Assembly: GCA_003024985.2 (NCBI GenBank) | Contig: PXIH01S0022190.1 | Reading direction: 5' to 3' (one strand) | Source of the DNA: Euperipatoides rowelli | Taxonomy: Eukaryota; Onychophora; Udeonychophora; Euonychophora; Peripatopsidae | Length of the DNA: 18,129 nt | Part shown: positions 1 to 9,558 of the stretch, in pieces | How the letters are laid out: the number at the start of each line of letters is the position of its first letter | How positions within the stretch are numbered: position 1 is the stretch's first letter | Notes under the pieces: generated by a model | The model's database searches: none | Told to the model about the DNA's origin: nothing | What the model saw: the letters and a program-made list of their open reading frames with translations, nothing else | Made by a program: the position numbers and the translations under genes

Positions 1-633
1 GGGGGGGGGGGTATCTCTGTTACACTTTGATGTGAGGTACTTAGATTGCTGTCAGTTCAGCTCCCATCTTTGGAAGTTAACAAGTTTTAAAATTATGGCA
101 ATTTACCAATGATAACACTACTGGTGCCAGCTACAGGCAGAAAGGAACATTGAGTACAAGGAATTGGAGTACAAAATTTTCATTTTTAAGGGATTTTATT
201 TTTTATTCATATTCTTGCAGATATGAATTTTAATTAGTTTATTAATCCCTTTTTTTTTTTTTGGGTATCGATTTGTCCTACATTGAACATCTCAACATGT
301 GGCAACCCTAAGTCTAAATGACATTTTACTACACATTAACACACATGAAAAAATTAACTAGTGAAATAACGAGACTAATTTTCCAACAACAAAATTTTGA
401 AATATTTCTGCAGGGATGATGCCAGGTGGGGGGGAGCTAGAGGGGGCTGAGTTCCCATCAAAATTTCCTTAGCCCTCTTACTTGTCCCCCCCCCCCCAAA
501 AATAAATGAGGAAAAAAAAAACTAATTAAAAAAATAAGTTAAATGCATTGGTTTTATACTAATATAATTACTAATATTCAGTTTTTTAAAAAAAAAAATC
601 CTTATTTATTTATTAACAGAAGAGCATTTTTAA
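1..633. other. AT-rich non-coding stretch with G/C homopolymers
   Basis: No coding frame or recognisable element is visible. The stretch opens with a run of at least ten G, and has a G7 run near 428 and a long C run near 486 followed by A-rich sequence. The segment around 415-510, with its GGGGG, AGCCC and CCCC blocks, looks like a worn fragment of an interspersed repeat, but no ends can be defined. Confidence 0.5.
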
Positions 634-683
634 ATGGGTCATACCAGCACCCTTTATATATAGAGGGTGCTGGTCATACCCAT
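634..683. repeat. Near-perfect inverted repeat (hairpin), 20-bp arms, 10-bp loop
   Basis: The left arm (634-653, containing ACCAGCACCCT) pairs with the right arm (664-683, containing AGGGTGCTGGT). Seventeen of 20 positions pair, including an uninterrupted 11-bp stem next to the AT-rich loop. The arms are far more GC-rich than the surroundings, so this is not chance AT pairing. It may be the relic of a small foldback transposon; the stem is too short for a typical animal pre-miRNA. Confidence 0.75.
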
Positions 684-1195
684 TATACGACCTTTTAATT
701 AAAACGTTTGAAGTACATACACAGTATACTCCAAGTTGCAACGTCTGAGTCTATTGAATGAAAGAAAAATGATCTGAGCATTATATTAAAAACTTTTGTG
801 CTGTTTCTTGGCTAAAAAATGACAATTATAACTTTTAACATGACAAATTAATTAATTTCTTGTCCGAAATAGAAATGATATTCCGATAATCATAATTATT
901 AAAAGGAAATTCATTTGGGTTGGTTTGTTCTTAAAACCAAAGATACTTTGATTAATTGATTGATATTGTTTATTATAAGCATAATAAAGCTTTTAAAAGA
1001 CAGTGTTTTCAAAAATTCAAGATTTGTGCCCGAGTCATTTTAACAACATTATTTATATTTGGATATCAAACAGACATGTGATACTAAAGTTAAAATTTAT
1101 CAGTATTTTGTCAATGATTAATTCAGGTTCAGAGCCTACAGAAAACAAAATGAGAAAAATAAACAAACAAAAAGAAAACAAAAGAGGTGGTTGAA
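684..1195. other. AT-rich non-coding stretch
   Basis: Nothing recognisable is seen. The short open frame at 1003-1194 has no family resemblance and its composition is that of random AT-rich DNA. Confidence 0.5.
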
Positions 1196-1556
1196 TGAGC
1201 CTCTATTAAGATTGTTTGGAAGGTCATTCCACCATTTGAGTGATCTATTTTGGCTAAAATGGTTTTTTTAGATCCAATCTACTAAAGTTTATTTGTAGTT
1301 TGCAACAATTGTTTCTTGAGGGAGAGTATAAGCTTTGTGTAAATAGTTCATCAAAACCATAAATTTTTAGATGATTGAAAATAAATACTAAGTGATTGAA
1401 GTAATTATTTTCATAGGCGTCATTCGTCAATAAACGTAGTCTGTTTAGTCTTTCCGTGTATTGCATATCTTTAAACCCATTGATTCTTTTTGTTAATGAT
1501 CTGAACATCCTATTTGAAAGATCAGCATCTCTCTTATAGCGAAACATCACTGCCGA
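1196..1556 (-). pseudogene. CR1/L2-like LINE reverse transcriptase, decayed C-terminal fragment
   Basis: A 98-residue frame on the minus strand (1550 down to 1254) resembles the region just after the reverse transcriptase domain of CR1/L2/Jockey-type LINE ORF2 proteins. It carries a Y-x-E-R-L-x-R-L-x-L-L block (TERLNRLRLL), then a degenerate block ending in a Phe-Ser-Arg-Leu-Asp motif. A frame change near 1250 is followed by a frame with WWNDLPNNL (about 1235-1209), matching the W-N-x-L-P motif these LINEs carry close to their C terminus. The frame change and the lack of any upstream catalytic domain show a dead, 5'-truncated insertion. The family assignment comes from recalled motif order, not a search; the exact clade (CR1, L2 or Jockey) is not decided. 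Confidence 0.6.
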
Positions 1557-2396
1557 GGACAGTAAATGTGGTTGGATGTAGGATTTGTATCCTTAGTCCT
1601 TATTTTGTCATTTTTAAAAAAAATGGCAAGCAAATTTCAGTCCAGTGTTGGAAAGGTAAGGTGAAAAGGTAGGGGTGGCTTGTCAGTAATTGCTGATGGG
1701 GCCCTTAGCTCCCCCCCCCCAAAAAAAAAAAAATAGTGTTGCTATCTAGTGACAACCAGTGCTAGAAATTAGATTTATTTTGGTGGTAGCCCATCGGACT
1801 ACCACTCTTAATGTGCCAGTAGCCCAGGTGTTTTTGTAGTAGCCCAAATTTTCTGTAGAAAAACAATCCAATTAAACAGAACATGTTTGCTTGTATATTT
1901 TTTTATTATTAATAAGTCTACAGTTGGTATTAATTGTAGGATTCCATCAGTCACTGGTTTTAAAGCTAGTTTCGAGTACTAGCTATTTCTTAAAATGATT
2001 CTTAATTTAATAAATAAAAATATTTGTCATTTAAATGAGAATAAAGTGAGGGTTAATGCTATTGATATAGTATTAACCTGTGATTCACTATAGATTAAGT
2101 ATATCAGTGTTAAAAATGATTTGATTTTTATACAGCAAGTTATAATTTATGATAATTTTTACGGTTTAAAGTCTTTAAGTTTATTATTTCTTATCAAAAT
2201 TTTACAGTACAATTATTTTCAAAATTATAAATTTATACATTTGTAGACTGAGATACATGTCAGGCTTTTACAGTTACTATTGTGATCAACTTGGTTTAAT
2301 CAATCACTTTTTTGTACAAGCCGTCAAACATTAAAAATTGTAAAATTAAAAAGAATGGCAATAAAACTATTAGCCTTACGTGGTATTGAGATAGCA
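1557..2396. other. AT-rich non-coding stretch with repeat fragments
   Basis: There is no coding frame. A C10 run followed by A13 near 1710-1733 resembles the tail of an inserted repeat. Between 1760 and 1860 the words GTAGCCC/TAGCCCA recur three times with CTACCACTC, probably a worn repeat of unknown family. The rest is AT-rich. Confidence 0.4.
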
Positions 2397-2643
2397 GTCA
2401 GATTCTGTTAACTGCCCACCAACATAATTAATGTTAGGAGTCGCGTGACAAATAAAACGTAGTAGCTTATGGAATTAGTATTTTTTCGCTGATTTTAGTA
2501 TATTTTCTTTACAGTCCTAACCTTACTGTAACCCTGAACCCTAGGATAATCTAGAGGTGAAATAATCTTATGCTGAGCGCTGATCTAGATAATTTCAACT
2601 TACTACCGTCAGCCAAATTGGTGGGCAGATAATGGAATCTGAC
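2397..2643. mobile_element. MITE with 26-bp terminal inverted repeats (copy 1)
   Basis: The ends at 2397-2422 (GTCAGATTC...CTGCCCACCAA) and 2618-2643 (TTGGTGGGCAG...GAATCTGAC) are inverted repeats matching at 23 of 26 positions. The 247-bp element has no coding capacity. Its middle contains CAGTCCTAACCTTACTGTAA, CCCTGAACCCT and ATAATCTAGAGGTGAAATAA (2514-2570); the same words in the same order occur in the second copy at 9559-9797. No clean target-site duplication is seen, so the superfamily cannot be assigned. Non-autonomous DNA transposon by structure. Confidence 0.8.
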
Positions 2644-2717
2644 CAAGAGAACTGAAATAAAATGAAGAAAATGAATAATTTCATTATTATAAAAAAAATT
2701 AAAATATTTTTTCTAAT

Positions 2718-2944
2718 GAATACAACTTTTGTATATTAGGTTTAGGTTTATTAACAGCTCACACTAAAATACAATATCATAAATAATTATATATATATAC
2801 AAACTATACAAACATAGTTATTACAATATCNGAATACAACTTTTGTATATTAGGTTTAGGTTTATTAACAGCTCACACTAAAATACAATATCATAAATAA
2901 TTATATATATATACAAACTATACAAACATAGTTATTACAATATC
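2718..2944. repeat. Exact 113-bp direct duplication around a single N (probable assembly join)
   Basis: Bases 2718-2830 and 2832-2944 read identically across 113 positions and are separated only by an N at 2831. An exact repeat meeting at an ambiguous base is what a scaffolder leaves when it abuts two contigs whose ends overlap. A genuine recent tandem duplication is less likely. Confidence 0.85.
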
Positions 2945-3059
2945 ATGTATACAAAATTATACATACATAGGAATAAATTATTTAAGTTATTCCAAATTTC
3001 AGTATTTTGAAGTATCAAGCAGATCTCATTTTAAGGATTTAAAAGCCATAAAAACTAAC

Positions 3060-3345
3060 AGCTTCCAGGTGCTCTACCCTGGACCCCGTTGGGGGGTTTA
3101 CAGTGGCCCCCAAATTCCCAGCTGATATTCATGCTGGACTCTATCTAATATATAATTAATTATGGATTATATTGCCACAAATAAAGCAAGAAATGGTCAT
3201 CAAAATGTCCACACAACCAAAAAAAAAAAGCTTATCAAAATATTTACAAGCATAACACTGTGCCCCTCTAAAAATTTGGGCTCACCCCATACTCCCCCTC
3301 CCCCACTATATTTTTAGGCTGTAGTCCGTAGTCGTCCCAGAATTT
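3060..3345. repeat. GC-rich interspersed repeat fragments
   Basis: Two islands stand out from the AT-rich background. The first (about 3062-3125) contains CCCTGGACCCCGTTGGGGGG followed by GGCCCCC, a self-complementary layout common in transposon ends. The second (about 3255-3345) contains GTGCCCCTCTAAAAATTTGG and, near 3318, GGCTGTAGTCCGTAGTCGTC, whose start recurs at about 4834. Neither has defined ends or coding potential. Confidence 0.45.
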
Positions 3346-3699
3346 GTCAAAAATGTTAAAGGCATCTTATTGTTATTTGTAAATTCTACTAAACGTATTT
3401 AATTACATATTTCATAAATGCTAAATTTGAAACGTTTTGTGAATTTTTTTTCAAACATCAATTTCTAAAAATCACTATCTCTACGTAATGAATAATGTTT
3501 ATTAAATTAGGGGTTGAAAAATATTTCACCCCTAAAAGAGCTCTTTTTATTCAAGTAGCTTTGTTCTGGATATCTCCCCCTATTCTCAATTCCTTTCTAT
3601 TGCTAGACCTGCAGAGAAAATAATCAGCATACTGTACATAAAGCTCTAAAAATAATTCGAAGAAACTGGTTTATATACAGATAACCTGGAAGTTTTAGT

Positions 3700-3765
3700 T
3701 CAATGTACTTTATATAAAAGAAACGCGACAGCTGCACCTGTGAGAGAGAGCCAATAATTGTTTAC
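3700..3765 (+). promoter_or_regulatory. Candidate TATA-type core promoter
   Basis: A consensus-like TATATAAAAG lies at about 3712-3721, followed within 20-40 bases by the E-box words CAGCTG and CACCTG, then a GAGAGAGAG run and CCAAT. This is a more complex stretch than its surroundings. It lies about 2.7 kb upstream of the membrane-protein exon on the same strand, so it could drive a non-coding first exon. In DNA this AT-rich a TATA match alone is weak evidence. Confidence 0.25.
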
Positions 3766-4833
3766 AGGGACCATCAACAAGCTGAAAGTGACATAAATCT
3801 AATGGGCTTATCACTAGCAGTTATTCGATTGGTCAGACAAAATAATGGTTTCAACCGATTTGTCCATGTTTGCTCTAAAATAAAGTCATAGATTTACAGT
3901 TATCAAATCATCATTTGATTATTAAAATTATTTTTACTCGACGCTATAGTGATAGTTAAAATTATATTGCTTATGCATAATTAAAAATTTATACTAATTA
4001 ATATAAAAATGATATTTCATGAATGTCCTCATTAATTTGTTGGAATTATTTAAATAAGTTTTAAGTGTAGCCTACATTATTATTTTTGACGACTATTTTT
4101 TTTTCAAGTAGATATTAATATTCAATTATTAAACATACTCTTCTTTAAATTTACCATAGATGAAACTATTTTTTTTTTAATACAAATGATAATCATATTA
4201 ATTTTATTGTAGATTTCTTTCCCAAACTGCAGTTGTTAACTTGTTTTGCAATTCTGACAGTTTACCTTAGATTTATGTTATTAACCATGGATAAACTGCG
4301 GTTGACCAGCCATCAATGAACTTCGAAAAAGTAACGCATAAAAAGTATAAATTAAAAAAATAGAACAGGTATTATCCTTTCTTTCCCTCCCCCTTGTAAG
4401 AAAAAAAAAAAAAACCCTATGTGTGTTGCATAAAGGAATCTATAAATTTGTATTCGTTTGATTAAGTCAGTTTTATATATAAAACTTTTTACACATATTT
4501 TGCTTCGGAACAATATTATCTATTGATTAATGAATTGGTTTAATTAAAAAATAGGCTATATTTTATCAGTAGCATTAAGAAGAGTTTGCATTTATAATCT
4601 TTATTGAATCCACCATCTTTCACCAGTGCCTCTGGTGGAGCATTGTGAAGCTTATTTTCATTAAATTAATACATATTTGGTTTTATGTACAAATAAATAG
4701 ATAGATGGGTAGATGGTCAGATGGAAGGAGAGCCAGACAGATAAATGTGATGCGGGGGCAAAGGAGGGAGGGTGCATTATCATTTACATCAGTTTTATTA
4801 TGTTCATCAAATAGGCCCATTGATCATCTAGTC
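3766..4833. other. AT-rich non-coding stretch
   Basis: No coding frame or element with definable ends is seen. A short diverged direct repeat occurs around 4227-4310 (AAACTGCAGTTGTTAAC and AAACTGCGGTTGACC). The region is a candidate 5' intron or upstream region of the gene whose exon lies at 6404-6689. Confidence 0.4.
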
Positions 4834-4965
4834 AGGGCTGTAGTCGTAAAAAAAGCACAGGGTATACTATAAATGTTTGTGGAGTCTGGGGTACCCCCTC
4901 CCCCAGCAGTGTCCCGGTGGCTGGTCCGCAATGAAGGGGGAGGGGGCAAAGCCACCAGAACATTT
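4834..4965. repeat. GC-rich interspersed repeat fragment
   Basis: The segment begins with CAGGGCTGTAGTC, related to the word at 3318, and continues through a C-rich block (ACCCCCTCCCCCAGC) and a G-rich block (GAAGGGGGAGGGGGC). The 60-residue frame across it lies within repeat sequence and resembles no protein, so it is not annotated as a gene. Confidence 0.45.
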
Positions 4966-5905
4966 TAAAACAAATTGTATTTGGTGGCCTGTGAATCAAA
5001 AATTTGCATTAGTCAATGGCCTATCAGCAGTTAAAATAAGATTAACAACATTATATTGAAATGAATAATTTACCAACACAAGCCATTCAAAATTTAAAAG
5101 TTGGCTTATATTTTATTCATAAATATATACCATATTTATTTTGTCATTTTTATAATGTCTTTGGAGAAATCATGGTTGGGCAACTTAACTTTATTTTAAG
5201 TGTAATTTTTCTCTTTCTTTTAAATATACACATTTAGATGTGGTCAATCAAAAGATACCATTTCATTTTGTCAAAATAAAATTTAGTATCAAATTTCTAA
5301 TTAGTCTAGGACTAGGTTAATGCAGACTCAGTAATAATTAAAACATACCATATGAAAATAACTAAAAATTATTAAAGAGATAGCCTAAAATTCCACACAT
5401 TGATTTGTGCGAAATCTAAACGATCGAATATCTTTTTCTTTCTTTCTTTTTTGTAAGTCTACCAGGTTCTACGGAAGTTAAATTTGGTAAACATATTTAT
5501 TATGCAATATGCATGCTAAGTGGAAGCAAATTGTTTAAAAACTAATTAAACTAAAATTTATTCTATTAAACTTAAAGACTGAAATTCTGTTGTAGGCTAG
5601 ATATAATAGCATAAAAAATAATAATATTAATTTCACAATTCAGTGGGTATACGCAAATAGTTTGTGCACCCTTGATCTAGCAGATTTATTTTTGTGAAAA
5701 AAAATTATGTTACTATGTTATAAAAATATTACCTCAACTCCCACCCTAGTAAAATGTTAAAACCTTTAGACATATCAGTTAGAAGTTCAACAAATCTCTA
5801 TAATAGTCGTGTTTCTAGATTAACTTTATCATCATTGGTCACATGCTTATAGAGTTAATCGTTTTTATATGTAACTTGTTTAAATGACTATTGGGATTTC
5901 AAAAT
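4966..5905. other. AT-rich non-coding stretch
   Basis: Nothing recognisable: no open frame of note, no inverted or tandem repeat beyond short A/T runs and a TTTCTTTCTTTCTTT microsatellite near 5435. Confidence 0.45.
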
Positions 5906-6180
5906 GTATTTCTCTCTCTCATTGTATCAAGAATCAACCAATTCACCATAATGGTCTTCCTTTTTTATCAATTTTCTCTACCACCATTTCTCTTTATGTC
6001 TAGCTCCATCATGCTTTCTCCATTTCTTCTCTTTCTCCATTTCTGCCCCTCTCTTTCTCCATTTCTTCAGCTCTCTCCATTATGTATATCCACCTTTAAT
6101 ATATCTACCTCTTTATATTATATATCAATATGTTTCCTTATCTCATTTTTTTATATTTTTCTCTCTATCTCTGAAAATAT
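5906..6180. repeat. CT-rich minisatellite-like stretch
   Basis: Degenerate repeats of a TTTCTCCATTTCTTC-like word recur with irregular spacing between about 5910 and 6080, followed by further CT/AT-rich sequence. The 111-residue open frame here (5891-6226) is a product of low-complexity pyrimidine sequence (F, L, S, I rich) and is not a credible gene. The tract lies 220 bases upstream of the polypyrimidine-AG acceptor of the membrane-protein exon. Confidence 0.6.
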
Positions 6181-6198
6181 TAGCACTATTTTTAGGTT

Positions 6199-6223
6199 GA
6201 TTTTTTTTTTTAAAAAAAAAATC
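6199..6223. repeat. T-run/A-run perfect palindrome
   Basis: A GA-T11-A10-TC arrangement forms an almost perfect A/T palindrome of about 25 bp. It is likely a slippage or foldback-prone site with no further function visible. Confidence 0.6.
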
Positions 6224-6488
6224 TAAATTTTACTGTATTTAAAACAACATTTTATTAAATGTCATTATACTACTCATTGTGTAACAAATTACAATCTTAG
6301 ACCTGAACTGTTTTCTTTAGAGAAAGTCATTTGTTCTAAATTAATTTTAATCATTTTATTTTTCAATTTTTGTAAAATTTATTTCTCTTTTTCTTTCCAC
6401 CAGGTTTTATGTTCCATGAAAAGCCCACCAATGCTTTGTTATAAAAAAATTACCGTGATCAATAGGAATTTATTTTAAATGTCCATAG

Positions 6489-6689
6489 ATGGCGTCAAAC
6501 CACAATGGTGCTGTCACTCCAGTTTCTGTACACAATTCCACTGTGGTACCCATTCCTGCTACCAATGTTACCAAGGCATTTCCTCCCCACCATAGAGATA
6601 TACATGATGACTTAAGCACAAGTCAAATTATGACTTATGTTTTTGTGCCTATTGGTGTTTTACTGATAGTAGTAATGCTTGCAGCACTG
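6489..6689 (+). CDS. First coding exon of a small single-pass membrane protein
   Basis: This exon encodes 67 residues: a polar, Ser/Thr/Asn-rich N-terminal region (residues 1-48) with N-x-S/T sequons (NST near 16, NVT near 26), then a hydrophobic segment (about 49-67, TYVFVPIGVLLIVVML) forming one membrane span. It ends in phase 0 at a consensus donor (CTG|GTAAGT, GT at 6690-6691). A strong polypyrimidine tract and CCACCAG (AG at 6402-6403) give an acceptor, so the exon probably starts at 6404 with an 85-base 5' leader holding two short upstream open frames (6409-6444, 6431-6478). An alternative acceptor, CCATAG ending at 6488, lies directly before the ATG. The layout, short extracellular N terminus, one span and a splice after the span, recalls SMIM29/C3orf18-type proteins, but the basic juxtamembrane tail was not found, so I give no name. 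Real exon likely; identity open. Confidence 0.6.
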
Positions 6690-7047
6690 GTAAGTTTTTT
6701 ATCTTTGCAAGCTTTCCTTTGATAGTTGCAGGAGAATTTGACCTCCCATACACACACTCACACAGGCAAACATTGTTCTGAGAATGTCTTCATGGAAAGG
6801 TATTTGACATTTTTTCATATTAAACACTACCTAATACATGTATACTGTACATATGTTAGGGTTGTCTTTGTTAACCGACCAAATGGCCAAAAACTGGTTA
6901 GTACCTTTATTGAAGTTAACCATCCTAAAATTACAAAATAATATTTTGCAACATTACTTCTCTTTATTTATGAAAAATCAATTATTTAAATCAGTGATGA
7001 AGAAATTCCTTCATGTTTGCTTCCTTTGCATTTTGAATAACTCAATT
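6690..7047 (+). other. Start of the intron following the membrane-protein exon
   Basis: The sequence opens with the GTAAGTTTTT donor, then a CA-rich microsatellite (about 6750-6765) and AT-rich DNA. Short open frames at 6726-6941 and 6838-7059 overlap one another and show no family features; they are chance frames inside the intron. Confidence 0.5.
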
Positions 7048-8049
7048 CATCAAACATGAAAGCCAGGCGAAAAATAAAGATATTTGTAGCTTTATATAAC
7101 ACTATATGAACAGGGGCGGAATTAGTATCCAAAAGATGTGGGTGCAAAAAGTAACAGGGGGGGGGGGTTAATGGGATAATTTTAAATTGGAAATATTGAT
7201 GATAGGGCAACATCCTTTTTTAGCTGGGGAGAAAAAGGACGACATTTTGCTTTATCGCTACATTTTGAAAAAGCACGTGGGGAATGGACTCATGGATTGT
7301 AGGACCAGTTAATTTTTTTGTTTTTTATTTATCGTTCAGCAGAAAAAAATATGTATGCATTAAAGAGTAAAAATGTGATTTCACTGAGAATTTAGAAAGC
7401 TGTTTAAACAAAGTAAGATTGAAGTCTTAAAGATACTGATATACAAAATACCAACAATCTATTCAATAAGCCAGTGAGCTGCTTGCTTATTTTATTTGCT
7501 GCTCGGAAAGTGTTGATTATTGTGTAACCGTATATTTATTGTTCCTTAATTTAGTAAATATTTGTCATGGTTCACCTTGTACTTTTACATATAATTAAAT
7601 TTTTTTATATTTGATAAAGTAAAAACTATATTTTTGTATGAATAATATATGGGTTCATAGACCCACAAATATTTATTTGTGGGTGCAGATCCACCCATTG
7701 CATCCACGCTTCCGCCACCCATGTATATGAATGAAAAACAGCCATACAAAATTATATAAATACATAAATATGTATATCTCATATATTAGTAATGCCAGAA
7801 ACTACCACCATAATACTGCTAGACTACACATAGTTTCTGGCTTATGCCTTGTCAGTAGCCGACAGGGTATTCATAATATAGCAGTATTACTTGGTGAATG
7901 TAAACTACAACCATTATGCTGGTGGTATCTTGTATTACTAATATATGTGATAGAGGCTACATATTTGAGTATCTATATATATTTCATTCATATAGTGTTA
8001 TATAAATGTACAAATATCTGTATTATTCAACTGGCTTCCTTGTTTGATG
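7048..8049. mobile_element. Foldback (long inverted repeat) element, interrupted by a hAT-like insertion
   Basis: The outer left arm (7048-7110: CATCAAACA, GAAAGCC, GATATTTGTA, TTTATATAACACTATATGAA) is the inverted counterpart of the right arm (about 7985-8049: TTCATATAGTGTTATATAAA, TACAAATATC, TGTTTGATG). Inside, 7760-7821 pairs with about 7879-7960: CATATATTAGTAAT against ATTACTAATATATG, TACCACC against GGTGGTA, TAATACTGCTA against TAGCAGTATTA. Removing the nested insertion and one target copy leaves a palindrome of about 380 bp. The centre holds extra nested stems (GCCAGAAACTA 7794-7804 with TAGTTTCTGGC 7831-7841). There is no coding capacity. Non-autonomous foldback or MITE; superfamily unknown. 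Confidence 0.8.
7111..7723. mobile_element. Non-autonomous hAT-like element with 8-bp target duplication, nested in the foldback element
   Basis: The left end reads CAGGGGCGGAA and the right end, reverse complemented, reads CATGGGTGGCGGAAG, so the termini are short imperfect inverted repeats of hAT type (CAGGGG start). The flanks carry an identical 8-bp TATATGAA at 7103-7110 and 7724-7731, the target-site length expected of hAT transposases. The 613-bp body contains a G10 run near 7158 and an internal 10-bp-stem hairpin (7661-7684, ACCCACAAAT...ATTTGTGGGT), and no transposase. It interrupts the left arm of the surrounding palindrome, so it inserted later. Confidence 0.82.
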
Positions 8050-8258
8050 CTTTCAGTTCGTATAAATCAATTATATTAAAATGAATTTATCTCATGCATT
8101 AAAATAATAATAAATAAGTAGCAACTAGTAACTTTAAACTTTTCTTTGCTTCATAACCTATATACTGTACCTATAGACTAGTCTGGACTAAATTTTTCAT
8201 TCATTGGGCAACTTGGATCTATTCCCCCCTCCCCTTTAAATTCCTAATTATGAGTAAG

Positions 8259-8459
8259 CAGTGGTGTCACGAAGGGGAGAGCTTCCAACTTTGACTGAAA
8301 GTCTGAAAAAAAAGTCAGAAATTTTGGAATTTTTGTGTTGGCAGTTAAGAAAACCCAGTTGAAGTAGAAGAAAAAACTGTTCAATAGTTGTGAAGCTGGA
8401 ATTTGAGGAGTCGCAGTTAGAAAATTTCTCCCCCACTGAATTCTCTAGCTACAGCACTG
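8259..8459. mobile_element. Short hAT-like MITE with imperfect 8-bp target duplication
   Basis: The ends CAGTGGTGTCAC (8259) and CTAGCTACAGCACTG (8459) are inverted repeats of the CAGTG(G/C)TGT type seen at hAT termini. The flanking octamers TGAGTAAG (8251-8258) and AGCGTAAG (8460-8467) agree at 6 of 8 positions, consistent with an old duplicated target. Its 201 bp contain no transposase; a 62-residue minus-strand frame overlapping the element is incidental. Confidence 0.65.
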
Positions 8460-8649
8460 AGCGTAAGGAGTTTCCCCTGTAAATAATTGACAGTTTAGTC
8501 TTAAAAACATTTAAAAAAGAATTAAGAAAAAATTTCAGCAAGAAAAAATAAATAAGGATGCTATTTTGCCAGTGAATTTATAAAAAAAAATGGCAATAAA
8601 AAAGGTCTTTAAGAACTGTCATGTTTATATTACTTAACTTTTCATCCTG

Positions 8650-8790
8650 CTTCCAGGGGTGTAAGGTGAGCCCGTAAAAAGTTTTGCCCTGGGCTTCCTA
8701 CAGGATCTCAACGCCCTGCCTGCTTCATGATGCTTGACAATTTTTTTTTAAATCCTGAGGCGGAGGGGGGGGGGGGTGAGCCCTTGAAAA
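8650..8790. repeat. Interspersed repeat fragment with a G12 run
   Basis: CCAGGGGTGTAAGGTGAGCC (near 8655), GCCCTGGGC (near 8686) and a G12 run followed by GTGAGCCC (near 8766-8785) form a GC-rich island; the word GTGAGCCC occurs twice, about 105 bases apart. This is probably a decayed DNA element with a CAGGGGTG-type end, but the partner end is not recognisable. Confidence 0.4.
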
Positions 8791-9558
8791 TGTATCATTC
8801 AACATAATGAAAAAAAATCCACTCGTCACCAATACTGTGAAGCCGTTAAATGTATGACAGTTTGAGCCTTATAATTCAATCACAATAGAGCAGGGAGCGT
8901 GTCAACATTTTAGCCAATCTTCCACTAAATTATTCCATCTCTTGATTATCATAAAAGTTGGGCATAATTACGGTATTATATCTTTTGAGTATCATCAGGG
9001 TTGGGCATAGTTATTTATTATGGAGTAGAGTTAGGTTTCAAGCTTGCGTGTAGGTTAGGATGTAAAAAAATATGTCTTTGAAATCATTTGGCGCTAGTGA
9101 GCTCAGCTACAATCTGATTAGTCTATTAAGGATCAAACTATCGTACATTTGATGGCGCGTTACTACTGTAGTGTCCCTATCTCCTTTCAAATTGAAATTT
9201 TGGATACCTTTAACCTAAAACCTGAACCTGGGAATAAAGAAACCTTTGAAGAAGATTGGTTGCACTTTCATGGGGAAACACTGTAAATAGTCAATTTATT
9301 AAAAAAAAATTCAAATTTGTTTGTTTTAAAATATCCACTTTATAAAATCTTAATTTATTAGATATTATTTCATTTTTAATCTTGTTAAATTACAAAAATT
9401 CTCATGTAAATGTTAATTTTCAATAAAATGACTAAAAACAACATTGACAAATATTTATAAGAGGTTTTGCTATGTTTGAAATAGTTAAATCTATGGTGTT
9501 ATTAATACGTGACTATTGTTTTAAAAAAATATTTGATAAATAACTTCCATATTTATGT
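8791..9558. other. Non-coding stretch with a short diverged duplication
   Basis: A diverged direct repeat appears at about 8945-9020: ATCATAAAAGTTGGGCATAA and ATCATCAGGGTTGGGCATAG. The part from 8880 to 9240 is less AT-rich and more complex than its neighbours, and holds GGCGCTAG and GGCGCG words; 9210-9290 (ACCTAAAACCTGAACC and after) also looks like repeat DNA. No gene is seen. Confidence 0.4.

Noticed and set aside
4877-5059. 60-residue open frame
   Set aside because: Sits in a GC-rich repeat fragment and has no recognisable features.
5891-6226. 111-residue open frame
   Set aside because: Lies in CT/T-rich low-complexity DNA; composition is only F, L, S, I and P with no domain.
7731-8084. 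117-residue open frame
   Set aside because: Lies across the centre and right arm of the foldback element; the peptide is a by-product of the palindrome.
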